A stretch of DNA of 64,000 nt from Marinobacter denitrificans (GCF_008795955.1 NZ_VMHN01000003.1:124001-188000), one strand, 5' to 3'; shown: positions 20,750-29,811, counted from the stretch's first letter. A program made the numbers and translations. The notes: generated by a model from the letters alone, not told the origin.

Positions 20750-21494
20750 AGAACTGCTGCGCTACAGCCGCCAGATACTCATGCCCCGATTCGACATCGC
20801 CGGCCAGACCAAGCTTAAGTCCGCACGGGTTCTGGTAGTGGGCGCCGGTGGTCTGGGTTGCCCGGTGGCTCTATACCTGGGCGCCGCTGGCGTTGGCCAT
20901 CTGACACTGGTCGATGACGACCAGGTGGAGGTGGCCAATCTCCAGCGCCAGATAGCGTTCGAACAATCTGATATTGGTGAGTCCAAAGCCGAACGTCTGG
21001 CGGAACGTGTACGGCGGATTAACCCGGAAGTTTCAGTAACCGCATTGACCGAACGATTGGAAGGGGACGAACTACAGCGCCAGGTAGATTCCGCCAGCCT
21101 GGTGGTCGACTGCACAGATAATTTCAACACACGGTTCGCCCTGAATCGTGCCTGTGTAGCGGCCCGCGTGCCGCTGGTTTCTGGTGCAGCTATTCGGGGG
21201 GAAGGGCAGTTGGCGGTTTACGATGCGCGCGATGAAACCAGCCCTTGCTACCATTGTCTGTATGCCGAACAGGGCAATGAAGATCTTACCTGTTCCGAGG
21301 CCGGCGTCATTGGTCCATTGGTCGGCATGATCGGGGCCTCCCAGGCCATGGAAGCCATCAAAGTAATCACCGGCATTGGCAAACCATTGACTGGGCGCCT
21401 CCTCATTCTGGATGCCTGGCAAATGGATTGGCGGGAAATGAAACTCGCAAGAGACCCGGGGTGCCCTGTCTGCAGCAGCAGAGAGTCAGCATAA
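20736..21494 (+). CDS. moeB: Molybdopterin-synthase adenylyltransferase MoeB
   Basis: This E1-like enzyme adenylates the C-terminus of MoaD in molybdenum-cofactor synthesis. A ThiF-like role for ThiS is possible. The 252-residue product carries GAGGLGCPVALYLGAAGV for ATP binding, and the zinc cysteines appear as CYHC and CPVC. GGGAG stands 6 nt before the ATG. The frame opens 198 nt earlier but that lies within prmC. The TAA is followed at once by a long inverted-repeat element. Confidence 0.94.
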   Translation: MLNDEELLRYSRQILMPRFDIAGQTKLKSARVLVVGAGGLGCPVALYLGAAGVGHLTLVDDDQVEVANLQRQIAFEQSDIGESKAERLAERVRRINPEVSVTALTERLEGDELQRQVDSASLVVDCTDNFNTRFALNRACVAARVPLVSGAAIRGEGQLAVYDARDETSPCYHCLYAEQGNEDLTCSEAGVIGPLVGMIGASQAMEAIKVITGIGKPLTGRLLILDAWQMDWREMKLARDPGCPVCSSRESA

Positions 21495-21601
21495 GGCATG
21501 GCGGGCAGGCCCTTCCAAAACCGTGCGGAGCCATGGATGGCGGAGCCGAGCGTACACGGATATATTCACAGCGTGTTTTGGAAGGGCCTGCCCGCCATGC
21601 C
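21495..21601. repeat. 107-bp element with perfect 27-bp inverted arms after moeB
   Basis: The left arm (21495-21521) starts one base after the moeB stop. The right arm (21575-21601) ends 8 bp before the phr stop codon. The arms are exact reverse complements over 27 nt (GGCATGGCGGGCAGGCCC...). The 53-nt centre holds GCGGAGCCATGGATGGCGG and GAGCGTACACGGATATATTC. It can act as a bidirectional terminator for the convergent genes. The size and perfection, together with a structured centre, suggest a dispersed REP/MITE-like element rather than a simple terminator; I recall similar cores from marine gammaproteobacteria but cannot verify this here. Confidence 0.85.
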
Positions 21602-21609
21602 GTTACCTC

Positions 21610-23010
21610 CTAGTTCTTGAGCGCCTGAAACCTTGTTATTGCTTCTTTTCTGCTTTCTTTCAGATCAACGATAGGTCGGGGATATCCTCCGGGAATAACA
21701 CCTCCTGACCAGGGCTGGTGAATTCGCTTGTTTTCCAGCCTGGCAATCTCAGGCACATACATTCTGATGAACTCACCTTTCGGGTCGAACCGCTCACTCT
21801 GGGTGGCCGGATTGAACACACGAAAATAGGGCGCTGAATCGGTACCAGTGGAGGCGCTCCACTGCCAGCCGCCGTTGTTTGAGGCCAGGAATCCGTCCAC
21901 CAGTTTCGACATGAAATAAGCCTCACCGAGGCGCCAGTCGATAAACAGATTCTTGGTAAGGAACATGGCTGTGATCATCCGCAGGCGGTTGTGCATCCAG
22001 CCGGTCTGGTTCAGCTGGCGCATAGCGGCATCGACGATGGGAATTCCGGTGTTACCGGCTTTCCAGGCTTCGAATGTTTCGCCGGGCGTGTTCCACTCCA
22101 GTGCTTCGGTTTCAGGCTTGAACGCCCTGTGCATGCTCACCCTGGGGTAGTGGTAAAGAATGTTGATGTAGAAATCCCTCCAGGCGATTTCGTTGGTCCA
22201 GGTGGCCAGACCTTCCTGGTTGCCGCCCATGCCCTGGTGCTGGCGGGCGGCGATCAGGCATTGCCTGCCAGACAGTACACCGTTGGCCAGGTAGGGTGAG
22301 AGCAGGCTGGTGCCATCAACTGAGGGCAGATCTCTCAGCTTCTTGTAGTCGCCGGCACGGTTGTCGAGGAACCGTTCCAGTTGCCGGTGGGCGGCGTCTT
22401 CACCGGTTTCAACCAGCCTGGGTGGCGGGTTGTCGAAGCCTCCAGGCGTCTGGTGATAAGTGGCAGGCTCGACGGTGTCTCCGACTGGGTCGGGAATGGG
22501 AAACAGGGTTGGCTGAGCGGCGTCAATCCAGCTACGCCAGCGGCGGGAAAACGGCGTGAACACGGAGTAGGGCTGTTCCTGCTGGGTCAGGATACTGCCA
22601 ACGGGGGCCACTGTCTGGTCACGGTACTTGTTAACAGCAATTCCGGCAGTGTCGAGGGCCTGTTTCAGGGCTTTATCACGGCGTCTTTCGTTAACTCCGT
22701 ATTCCTCATTGAAGTGAACATGCCGGATACTCCTGCGTCGGCAAAAATCCTCCAGTTTTTCAATGCTGTCAGTAAAGGTTGTCGCGGTGATAAACGACAG
22801 CGGAATACCCAGCTTTGCCAGTTCTTCCGCTAACGCGTTGGCATGGTCCAGAACGAAACGAACCCGTGCCGGCGACCAGTGGTGCTCGCGCCACTGGTCC
22901 GGGGTGACCACAAAACAGGCCCGTACGGGTTGCTGTTTCTGGCAGGCAGCGGTGAGAGCGGCGTTATCCGCCACTCGCAGGTCATTCCGGAACCAGACGA
23001 GCTGAGTCAT
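21610..23010 (-). CDS. phr: Deoxyribodipyrimidine photolyase
   Basis: This light-driven FAD enzyme splits cyclobutane pyrimidine dimers. The 466-residue product starts MTQLVWFRNDLRVADNAAL. FAD and DNA-binding blocks are clear: TNEIAWRDFYINIL, GIPIVDAAMRQLNQTGWMHN, and the tryptophan-rich NNGGWQWSASTGTD. The frame is open 207 nt further upstream, but those residues resemble no family member. It converges on moeB and is divergent from the DUF432-like gene. Confidence 0.96.
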   Translation of the reverse strand: MTQLVWFRNDLRVADNAALTAACQKQQPVRACFVVTPDQWREHHWSPARVRFVLDHANALAEELAKLGIPLSFITATTFTDSIEKLEDFCRRRSIRHVHFNEEYGVNERRRDKALKQALDTAGIAVNKYRDQTVAPVGSILTQQEQPYSVFTPFSRRWRSWIDAAQPTLFPIPDPVGDTVEPATYHQTPGGFDNPPPRLVETGEDAAHRQLERFLDNRAGDYKKLRDLPSVDGTSLLSPYLANGVLSGRQCLIAARQHQGMGGNQEGLATWTNEIAWRDFYINILYHYPRVSMHRAFKPETEALEWNTPGETFEAWKAGNTGIPIVDAAMRQLNQTGWMHNRLRMITAMFLTKNLFIDWRLGEAYFMSKLVDGFLASNNGGWQWSASTGTDSAPYFRVFNPATQSERFDPKGEFIRMYVPEIARLENKRIHQPWSGGVIPGGYPRPIVDLKESRKEAITRFQALKN

Positions 23011-23115
23011 TGTGCTTCCTGTATTCGGTGAAGGGTTTGCGGCCACGATGGATATTCGCCGGAACGTGCTGATTGGATTATAGTTAATGGCAGAATTCAC
23101 TGATAAAGGGCCGGA

Positions 23116-23934
23116 ATGACCACGAGTCTGGAAGCGCAGCAAACGATGCAGGATGGCCAATGGGGAGTGGATTACACGCTCGACCCCGGACAGACACAGT
23201 ACCATGAGCTCTGCCACACCCGGGTGTGGGTTACCTTGTTGGAGCAGGAATGGCAGATCCGCTCCCAGCGAATGCCGGAAGATGACGACCGGGAACGCTG
23301 GCTGCAGCGCATAACCGGAACGTTACCCGATGCCGATATGGATGTTCAGCGCTTCGTAAGGCCGGACCGGGGCTGCCAGCTTCATTATCTGCCGGCCATG
23401 TCGAGCCTCGCCACGGTCATTCGTCCCTATCAGCCGCTGACCCTCCCAGCCAACAGTGAATGCACGATCTATGTGGGCACGCTGCTGTGGATGCGAATCC
23501 AGGCCGGCAGCAAAGGCACGCACCTGATGGAGTTGCCGCTGTCGGATCCCTCGCTTACCTGGGTGGGCCGTACCACAATGGAAGGCGAGCTTTGTTATTC
23601 CGCCGCCACCTTTGCGCGTCTGGTCCTGGATGCAGTGCCCAAGCGCCCATGGCGGGCCATTACACCTGTGAGAATTATCAATGAGCGGCAGGAGCCCCTG
23701 TTGCTGGAGCGTTTTAACCTGCCTACGCCCTTGTTGTCGCTACACCGCAATGAAAAGGGGCATCTGTGGACGCCCGGCGTGACCGTTATCTGTGAAACGG
23801 ATATGAATTCAGCACGCCTGCGAGTTGACCAGAACCCAGTCGCTGCCGCCGGGCGTTGCGAACTGGTGTCTCCAGCGCGGGAGCAGACGGCCCGTGGTGG
23901 CCTGGTAAGAGCTTACGATCGCATATTTGGCTGA
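23116..23934 (+). CDS. Probable DUF432-family protein, first gene of an MscS/RimK operon
   Basis: I do not know its function. The 272-residue product has no signal peptide or membrane helix. It looks like an all-beta soluble protein (repeated short hydrophobic strands, SLATVIRPYQPLTLPA, ECTIYVGTLLWMRI). From memory, DUF432/COG2430 proteins sit next to small mechanosensitive channels, which fits here. AGGG stands 7 nt before the ATG, and the MscS gene starts 48 nt after its stop. Family assignment is recall-based and should be treated as tentative; the gene itself is sound. Confidence 0.75.
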   Translation: MTTSLEAQQTMQDGQWGVDYTLDPGQTQYHELCHTRVWVTLLEQEWQIRSQRMPEDDDRERWLQRITGTLPDADMDVQRFVRPDRGCQLHYLPAMSSLATVIRPYQPLTLPANSECTIYVGTLLWMRIQAGSKGTHLMELPLSDPSLTWVGRTTMEGELCYSAATFARLVLDAVPKRPWRAITPVRIINERQEPLLLERFNLPTPLLSLHRNEKGHLWTPGVTVICETDMNSARLRVDQNPVAAAGRCELVSPAREQTARGGLVRAYDRIFG

Positions 23935-23982
23935 CAAGTCCGGCTGTTTGTCGATACCCATACCGTAAATGGAGTTACCCTG

Positions 23983-24870
23983 TTGATTGAGCAGTTTGAA
24001 GGCAGTCTGATGCAGTTTTTCGTAGCCATTGCCTGGGGCAAATGGCTCAGCACCCTGTTTTTGCTGATTCTCGGTATCGTGCTGGCGTCATTCGCGGGCC
24101 GGAGTGTTTCCAGGTTCATGGAAGACCGGGCATCGCGTCACCACACGGTGATGGTAAGACGTCTGGTGTTCTATCTCATACTGGCCATTTTCTTCTTTGC
24201 CGCACTGCGGGAGGCGGGTTTCTCCCTGGACGTGGTCCTGGGCGCCGCCGGGATACTGACCGTTGCCATAGGTTTTGCCTCCCAGACCTCCGCCTCCAAT
24301 ATGATCAGCGGTCTTTTCCTGTTGGTGGAAAAGCCGTTTGAAATCGGCAATTTTATTGAGGTGGAAGGCACCATTGGTGAAGTGGTTTCCATCGACATGC
24401 TGAGCGTGAAGCTGCGTACGCCGGACAACCTCTATGTACGCATTCCCAATGAAACACTGATCAAGACCCGGGTAGTCAACCGTTCGCGCTTCCCGATCCG
24501 CCGTATGGACCTGACCGTAGGTATTGCCTACGCGGAAGATGTGGAACGGGTGGAAAATCTGCTACTGGCTCTGGCAAGGCAGAACAGTGCCAGCCTTGAG
24601 GAACCCAAAGCGTTTGTACTGGTGACCGGGTTTGGTCCATCCTCGGTAGACCTGCAATTTTCTTTCTGGGTGCCCGGTGACAAGGTGCTGGAGGGGCGCA
24701 GCCAGATGATGGTAGCCATCAAGAAAGCACTTGACGAGGAAGGTATCGAGATACCTTTCCCTCATACGAGTATCTATGCCGGAAGCCATTCCGAACCCTT
24801 CCGGGTGGAGCTGCTTCGGCCGGAAACCGCAACCGACAAGGGAGATCCGGATGCTGACCAGAACGGATGA
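23983..24870 (+). CDS. Small-conductance mechanosensitive channel (MscS family)
   Basis: This is an inner-membrane tension-gated channel for hypo-osmotic relief. The 295-residue product has three membrane segments (about 6-36, 52-75 and 83-115). The third is the pore helix, with alanine/glycine packing (GAAGILTVAIGFASQTSASN). The MscS beta domain follows (GNFIEVEGTIGEVVSIDMLSVKLRT) and a C-terminal cytoplasmic domain. The start appears to be TTG with GGAG 8 nt upstream; a nearby ATG at 23969 is out of frame. It overlaps the protease gene by 20 bp, so operon membership is firm. Confidence 0.93.
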   Translation: MIEQFEGSLMQFFVAIAWGKWLSTLFLLILGIVLASFAGRSVSRFMEDRASRHHTVMVRRLVFYLILAIFFFAALREAGFSLDVVLGAAGILTVAIGFASQTSASNMISGLFLLVEKPFEIGNFIEVEGTIGEVVSIDMLSVKLRTPDNLYVRIPNETLIKTRVVNRSRFPIRRMDLTVGIAYAEDVERVENLLLALARQNSASLEEPKAFVLVTGFGPSSVDLQFSFWVPGDKVLEGRSQMMVAIKKALDEEGIEIPFPHTSIYAGSHSEPFRVELLRPETATDKGDPDADQNG

Positions 24871-25348
24871 TGTTAAACAGGCCACCCCCACGGCAGGGAC
24901 AGACGGCAAACTGGCCCTGGGATGGCGTGAGTGGGTGGCTTTGCCGGACTTCGACATTTTCCGCATCAAGGCAAAAGTGGATACCGGCGCCCGTACCTCG
25001 TGCCTGCATACATTCCGCACAGAGCCTTACACCGAAAACGGCGAGCGGCGGGTCCGCTTCTGGGTTCACCCGGTGCAGAATGATCTCCACCACGTGGTGG
25101 AGTGTGATGCGCTGGTGCTGGACGAACGCAACGTCTCGGACTCCGGAGGCCACAAGGAGCTGAGGTTGGTGATTGAAACCCGCCTGGTACTCGGCGATAC
25201 CGAGTGGCCGATTGAAATGACATTGACCAATCGCGACTCTATGCGTTTTCGTATGCTGCTTGGTCGAACGGCAATGGCCAGTCGCGCCATTGTACTTCCT
25301 GAATGCTCCTATCTTGCCGGTGAACCGGCCCTAAGGACGAAAAAATGA
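24851..25348 (+). CDS. RimK-associated retropepsin-like protease (PF05618, RimB-like)
   Basis: A 165-residue single-domain protein of the family annotated as ATP-dependent zinc protease but resembling retropepsins. The signature [11 protein letters not shown] places the probable catalytic Asp at 44, and LLGRTAM follows near the C-terminus. Such proteins commonly neighbour rimK. In pseudomonads the RimB protein is reported to work with RimK in modification of ribosomal protein S6. GGAG is 7 nt before the ATG at 24851. Its stop overlaps the rimK start (ATGA), arguing for joint expression. Confidence 0.88.
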   Translation: MLTRTDDVKQATPTAGTDGKLALGWREWVALPDFDIFRIKAKVDTGARTSCLHTFRTEPYTENGERRVRFWVHPVQNDLHHVVECDALVLDERNVSDSGGHKELRLVIETRLVLGDTEWPIEMTLTNRDSMRFRMLLGRTAMASRAIVLPECSYLAGEPALRTKK

Positions 25349-26250
25349 AAATTGCGATTCTGTCGCGTAACCGTCACCTCTACTCGACACGTCGTCTGGT
25401 GGAAGAGGGTGTGAACCGGGGCCATGAAGTGAAGGTGATCGACTGCCTGCACTGCTCCATGAACATCACTTCCGCCGACCCGAGAATCCACTACCACGAG
25501 GAAGTGCTGGAAGACTTCGACGTGGTTATACCCCGTATCGGTGCGTCAGTGACCTTCTATGGCACAGCGGTATTGCGACAATTCGAGATGATGGGGGTTT
25601 TTCCCGTCAACGAGTCCGTAGCGATTACCCGTTCCCGTGACAAGCTGCGTTCACTGCAACTGCTGGCGCGAAAGGGCGTGGGTATGCCGGTGACCGGGTT
25701 CGCCAACAAGCCGGACAACGTGCCGGAACTGCTGAAAATGGTGGGCGGCGCCCCAGTCGTGATCAAGCTGCTGCAGGGCACCCAGGGCATCGGCGTGGTG
25801 CTGGCAGAAACCCGCAAGGCTGCGGAAAGTGTCATTGAGGCCTTCATGGGCCTGAAAGCCGATATCCTGGTCCAGGAGTTCATCAAGGAAGCCGGTGGTG
25901 CCGATATCCGCTGTTTTGTCATTGGTGACAAGGTTATTGCGGCCATGAAACGCCAGGGCGGGGAGGGCGAATTCCGTTCCAACCTGCACCGGGGCGGCAC
26001 TGCGTCGCTGGTTCGCATTACCCCGGAAGAGCGTCGTACCGCCATCACCGCCGCCAAATCCATGGGGCTGAATGTGGCCGGCGTGGATCTGCTGCGTTCC
26101 AGCCGTGGCCCCCTGGTGATGGAAGTGAACTCCTCGCCTGGCCTTGAAGGCATCGAGAATGCCACCGGCAAGAATGTGGCTGGCATGATCATGAACTGGA
26201 CCGAGAAGAATCAACAACCCTGGAAAACCCGCACCAAGGGGAGGGGCTGA
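25345..26250 (+). CDS. rimK: ATP-grasp glutamate ligase RimK
   Basis: RimK adds glutamate residues to the C-terminus of ribosomal protein S6 and can make poly-alpha-glutamate. The 301-residue product has the RimK N-domain ([32 protein letters not shown]). An ATP-grasp core follows ([38 protein letters not shown]), with the metal-binding [18 protein letters not shown] is well placed. It is cotranscribed with the protease before it and the M14 enzyme one base after it. Confidence 0.95.
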   Translation: MKIAILSRNRHLYSTRRLVEEGVNRGHEVKVIDCLHCSMNITSADPRIHYHEEVLEDFDVVIPRIGASVTFYGTAVLRQFEMMGVFPVNESVAITRSRDKLRSLQLLARKGVGMPVTGFANKPDNVPELLKMVGGAPVVIKLLQGTQGIGVVLAETRKAAESVIEAFMGLKADILVQEFIKEAGGADIRCFVIGDKVIAAMKRQGGEGEFRSNLHRGGTASLVRITPEERRTAITAAKSMGLNVAGVDLLRSSRGPLVMEVNSSPGLEGIENATGKNVAGMIMNWTEKNQQPWKTRTKGRG

Positions 26251-26251
26251 A

Positions 26252-27319
26252 ATGGCCGCTCGGGCCCCGTTTGTAATGGCCGGCACCGAAATCAAAGCCG
26301 GAACCCGGCAGACCGTGGAAATACCGGTCGCCAAATTGTATACCCACACCCCGCTTCACGTTCCTGTCGAGGTGGTGCATGGCCGGCGCAGTGGCCCTGT
26401 GTTGATGGTGTGCGGCGCCATCCACGGTGATGAAATCAATGGCGTGGAGATAGTGCGCCGTGTGCTGACCAATTCTGCATTGCGTCATTTGAGAGGCACG
26501 TTGGTGGCGGTGCCCATTGTTAACATCTTCGGTTTCGTGCAGCGCACCCGGTATCTGCCGGACCGCCGCGACCTCAACCGCTGTTTCCCGGGAAGTGAAT
26601 CCGGTTCCCTGGGTGGACGCATCGCTTATCTACTGCGCACCCAGATCATGGAGAATGTTTCTCACATCATCGACTTGCACACGGGGGCTATTCATCGCTT
26701 CAACCTGCCGCAGATTCGCGCCGAGCTGAAGAACCCGGAAACCATTCGCATGGCGGAAGCGTTCGGGGCGCCGATCATCATCAATGCCAGCCTGCGGGAA
26801 GGCAGCCTGCGGGCCTACGCTGATTCCCAGGATATTCCGGTAGTCACCTTCGAGGGCGGCGAGGCCCTGCGGTTTGATGATGTGGTGATTTCCAGTGGCG
26901 TGAAAGGGGTCATCCGGGTGATGCGGGAACTGGAAATGATTCCCGCCAAGAAAGGCCCCAAGGCACCGAGAAAGCGTTCTGAAACGGCTGCCAACTCACA
27001 GTGGGTGCGAACGGATACAGACGGCATCATGCGCCCGGTCGCAAGCCTGGGGCAGAAAGTTCGCAAGGGCCAGAAGCTGGCGATGGTGGCAGACCCATTC
27101 GGCGAATCTGAAACGGCCGTGCTCTCACCCTGTTCCGGCATTGTGATCTGTGTGAACAACCTGCCGCTGGTGAACGAGGGTGAGGCCATTTATCACATTG
27201 CCCGGTTCGATGAACTCAATGAGGCGGAAAAGGCCATGGATTATTTCCGCAGCAGCTACGAGGGGGACATGGGCGACGACATGATTCCCGTTCACCCCTG
27301 GGATGACCGGCAGAAATAA
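26252..27319 (+). CDS. Succinylglutamate desuccinylase/aspartoacylase-family zinc hydrolase
   Basis: This M14-type zinc enzyme (355 residues) would cleave an amide bond next to an acidic residue. Zinc ligands are visible as H58 and E61 in AIHGDEINGVE and H143 in DLHTG. DRRDLNRCFPG supplies the substrate-carboxylate arginines. It is neither AstE in an ast cluster nor a eukaryote-type aspartoacylase. The position directly after rimK suggests a substrate made by RimK, such as glutamylated peptides. The C-terminal about 80 residues form a biotinyl-lipoyl-like beta sandwich (RKGQKLAMVADPFG), usual in this subgroup. Confidence 0.9.
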   Translation: MAARAPFVMAGTEIKAGTRQTVEIPVAKLYTHTPLHVPVEVVHGRRSGPVLMVCGAIHGDEINGVEIVRRVLTNSALRHLRGTLVAVPIVNIFGFVQRTRYLPDRRDLNRCFPGSESGSLGGRIAYLLRTQIMENVSHIIDLHTGAIHRFNLPQIRAELKNPETIRMAEAFGAPIIINASLREGSLRAYADSQDIPVVTFEGGEALRFDDVVISSGVKGVIRVMRELEMIPAKKGPKAPRKRSETAANSQWVRTDTDGIMRPVASLGQKVRKGQKLAMVADPFGESETAVLSPCSGIVICVNNLPLVNEGEAIYHIARFDELNEAEKAMDYFRSSYEGDMGDDMIPVHPWDDRQK

Positions 27320-27333
27320 CGAATAGGTGAGCT

Positions 27334-27759
27334 ATGATCTGGGATCAGACCTTTATTGAACTGGCGCCTCTGCGGAGAGGCTTTCACCTGGTGACCAACG
27401 AAATCCTGGCTCAGGCGCCGGCGTTGCAGAATTGCCAGGTGGGGTTGCTGCATCTGTTCATCCAGCACACCTCTGCGTCCCTGGCCATTAATGAAAATGC
27501 CGACCCGGACGTGCGGGGGGACCTGGAACGGCATTTCAACGTAATGGTGCCGGAGGACGCACCGCACTATGAGCATACCACCGAAGGCCCCGACGACATG
27601 CCCGCCCACATCAAAAGTGTTCTGGTGGGCCCGTCGCTCACTATTCCTGTCAACGACGGCCATCTGGCCCTTGGTACATGGCAAGGCATCTACCTGTGTG
27701 AGCATCGGGATAATGCCGGCGGGCGCCGGATTGTGGCCACGTTGCAGGGGCGTTGGTAG
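27334..27759 (+). CDS. yjbQ: YjbQ/UPF0047 family protein
   Basis: A 141-residue compact beta protein of the conserved YjbQ family, some members of which show weak thiamine-phosphate synthase activity; the physiological role is unclear. The family signature HTSASLAINENADPDVRGDLE is split by nothing, and the histidine cluster and GTWQGIYLCEHR are present. AGGTGAG precedes the ATG. It is the last gene of the DUF432-MscS-RimK operon, 14 bp after the M14 gene, and converges on the diguanylate cyclase. Confidence 0.92.
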   Translation: MIWDQTFIELAPLRRGFHLVTNEILAQAPALQNCQVGLLHLFIQHTSASLAINENADPDVRGDLERHFNVMVPEDAPHYEHTTEGPDDMPAHIKSVLVGPSLTIPVNDGHLALGTWQGIYLCEHRDNAGGRRIVATLQGRW

Positions 27760-27769
27760 AGAGTTGCTC

Positions 27770-29440
27770 TCAGCGGCTGTTAGCTGGGGGTGGTTCCACC
27801 GGCTCGTATCCGAAACTGTTTCTGCCCCTCTCCTTGACCTTGTAAAGGGCCTTGTCTGCCGCACTGATAAGGTCCTCCATGGTCAGGTCGCTGGAGGGCA
27901 CCACCGTTGAAATTCCTATGCTGATGGTCAGGAAAGGCTCAACAGGGCTGTAATCGTGCTCAATGTTAGCCGCGATTACCTGCTCCCGCAGGGAGGCAGC
28001 AATCTCCATGGCGGCCCCGGTATCGGTGCCTGGAAGCACCAGCAGGAACTCTTCACCGCCGTATCGCGCAGCCATGTCTGATTTGCGTTGTGCGGCCTCT
28101 GTCAGTGCGACTGCAACCTGCTTCAGCGCTTCGTCCCCGGCCTGGTGCCCATATCGGTCATTGTAGAGTTTGAAGTGGTCAATGTCGGCAAGCATGACGC
28201 TGAGAGGATCGCCAGTCCGGCTCAGGATCTCCCAGGCCTGTTCCAGCTTCTTTTCAAGGGCCAGCCGGTTTGAAAGACCGGTGAGGGGGTCGTGCTCGGA
28301 CAACCGTTTCAGTTCCGCATTGGCGCTCTGGAGCTCACTCTGGATTTCAAGCACCTTTTGATGCTTTGAGGTCAACTCGGCATTCAGCCGCAACAGTTCT
28401 GTGTTGTTGGACTCGATCATCCCCAGCATGGAATTGAATTCCCGAGACAGGGCGCCGATTTCGTCATTATTCCTGATATTGGCCCTGAGCGAGTAGTCCA
28501 TGGCATTGGAGATGCTGGAAATGTCTGCCTTCAGGCTCATTATCGGCTTCACGACCATCCACCGGAAAAGTGCCAGCAACGCTGCGGCGAGAAGGGTGCA
28601 CAGGAATACGAGCAGGGCCACGCCATAGAATGTGATTTCTTTGCCCAGCTCTGTGATCTTGCGTGGCAGAATCGCGGTTGCCCGCAGGCTTGGTGTGCCC
28701 TCAATACTGTAGATCTTTGAGGCGGAGAGCGCGCTCCGGTCAATGATTTCAAGTGTGTATGTATCAGAACTGGCCGGAACCCCGGTATCCAGGACCGGTT
28801 CGATACTGAACTCCTGGACAATCTGCTCTGAAAGCGTGGTGATCAGCTCTTCATCAAGAAACTGGCCGAACACCACATAGCCCTGGTGTGGGCCCGAGCC
28901 ATCACTTTTTACGACTGGGCGCATGGCAAAGAGAACCGGAATGCCATCCAGCTCGACAATGCCGCTGGTATTCTGATTATCGATGTCGGTCTCGCTGTCA
29001 ATCCGCTTTCTGAAACCTGCTATTGTTGCTACAGCCTCGTCGAGGTAGGTTTCTGTCAGATCGACGAACCCCCCTTCGGATGGAAAGTCGAAAACCTTGC
29101 CCCAGACGGGTTCTCCGTCAAGGTCCAGGAAAAGGGCGACATCGAACCCGAAGTTCATAAAGGTTTCCGGATACAGATTGGATTCGATGTACTCCGGGTC
29201 CCCGGTTTGAATGAAGGAGTATGTGTCATTCCATGCCGACCAGTCGTAAACAGTGAAATCGATAGTTTCACGTTGCGCTTCCAGCCGGCGGACGACCCGG
29301 TCAATATTGTTCCTGGCGTAATCGACCTCGATATCGTGAAAGGCGGGGTAGATAACGTTGCGTTGTATAAAAAAGGCCGACAATGAAAGCAAAATACCCA
29401 TCAGCAGAATCAGTGCGGTGGTTTTTGCGGAAATCGACAT
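27770..29440 (-). CDS. Membrane diguanylate cyclase with CHASE4 and HAMP domains
   Basis: It should make cyclic di-GMP in response to a periplasmic signal. The 556-residue product has TM1 at about 7-25 and a CHASE4 domain with YDWSAWNDTYSF. TM2 is at about 270-295, followed by HAMP and a short coiled coil. The GGDEF domain has GGEEF at 461-465, an active variant. RxxD (RKSD, 452-455) sits five residues before it, the allosteric inhibitory site. The start at 29440 fits the first membrane helix; the frame opens 41 codons earlier without support. It converges on yjbQ with 10 bp between. Confidence 0.93.
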   Translation of the reverse strand: MSISAKTTALILLMGILLSLSAFFIQRNVIYPAFHDIEVDYARNNIDRVVRRLEAQRETIDFTVYDWSAWNDTYSFIQTGDPEYIESNLYPETFMNFGFDVALFLDLDGEPVWGKVFDFPSEGGFVDLTETYLDEAVATIAGFRKRIDSETDIDNQNTSGIVELDGIPVLFAMRPVVKSDGSGPHQGYVVFGQFLDEELITTLSEQIVQEFSIEPVLDTGVPASSDTYTLEIIDRSALSASKIYSIEGTPSLRATAILPRKITELGKEITFYGVALLVFLCTLLAAALLALFRWMVVKPIMSLKADISSISNAMDYSLRANIRNNDEIGALSREFNSMLGMIESNNTELLRLNAELTSKHQKVLEIQSELQSANAELKRLSEHDPLTGLSNRLALEKKLEQAWEILSRTGDPLSVMLADIDHFKLYNDRYGHQAGDEALKQVAVALTEAAQRKSDMAARYGGEEFLLVLPGTDTGAAMEIAASLREQVIAANIEHDYSPVEPFLTISIGISTVVPSSDLTMEDLISAADKALYKVKERGRNSFGYEPVEPPPANSR

Positions 29441-29621
29441 GGCATTGGGCCTTACGTACGGGCGGCTATTTCGGAGTGGGCTCCGCATCAGCGGTGTGGC
29501 TGATTTGTTTATAGTTTGAACAGTAACGCCTCCCGATGGAAGGCATTGGACAAGATTTGACACTCTACGGGCTTGTACACTTTAAGAACGTTGGTGTGAG
29601 CCTCCCTCGTTGGCCGATCTC

Positions 29622-29637
29622 TACCCATGGTGGGGTA
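29622..29637. promoter_or_regulatory. Candidate activator site 1 for the DctD-like regulator
   Basis: Imperfect palindrome TACCCATGGTGGGGTA, five bases matched on each outer side. It shares the CCCA/TGGG words with the neighbouring palindrome at 29641-29660. Confidence 0.35.
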
Positions 29638-29640
29638 TTG

Positions 29641-29660
29641 ATGAGTGGGATTCCACCCAT
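29641..29660. promoter_or_regulatory. Candidate activator site 2 for the DctD-like regulator
   Basis: The 20-bp imperfect palindrome ATGAGTGGGATTCCACCCAT has eight of ten positions matched. It lies about 100 bp before the predicted sigma-54 start site, the usual distance for an enhancer bound by a DctD/NtrC-type activator. Confidence 0.4.
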
Positions 29661-29722
29661 TCTGAAGATAGGAAATCCCCGTAAGTCCTAAAGACCGTTG
29701 TTATAGAAGCAGTTTTCCAACC

Positions 29723-29738
29723 TGGTCTGGTCCTTGCT
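29723..29738 (+). promoter_or_regulatory. Sigma-54 (-24/-12) promoter of the TRAP operon
   Basis: TGGTCTGGTCCTTGCT keeps the invariant GG and GC at the required 10-nt spacing. It matches the consensus TGG-N8-TTGCT exactly outside the CAC triplet. The predicted start lies about 60 nt before the TRAP substrate-binding gene. The neighbouring DctD-like activator carries the GAFTGA loop needed to contact sigma-54. Confidence 0.7.
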
Positions 29739-29811
29739 CTCCTCTCCTGCCTGAAGCCTGCTGTGCTTCGTTGAGCACCCAACAACCACAATGAAACGGG
29801 GAGCAACCTCT

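Larger units (their letters stand above)
29441..29811. promoter_or_regulatory. Control region between the diguanylate cyclase and TRAP transporter
   Basis: A 371-bp gap without a convincing gene. It holds the divergent promoters of both neighbours. Within it I see a sigma-54 promoter (29723-29738) and two imperfect palindromes about 90-125 bp upstream of the inferred transcription start. These are listed separately. Confidence 0.7.
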
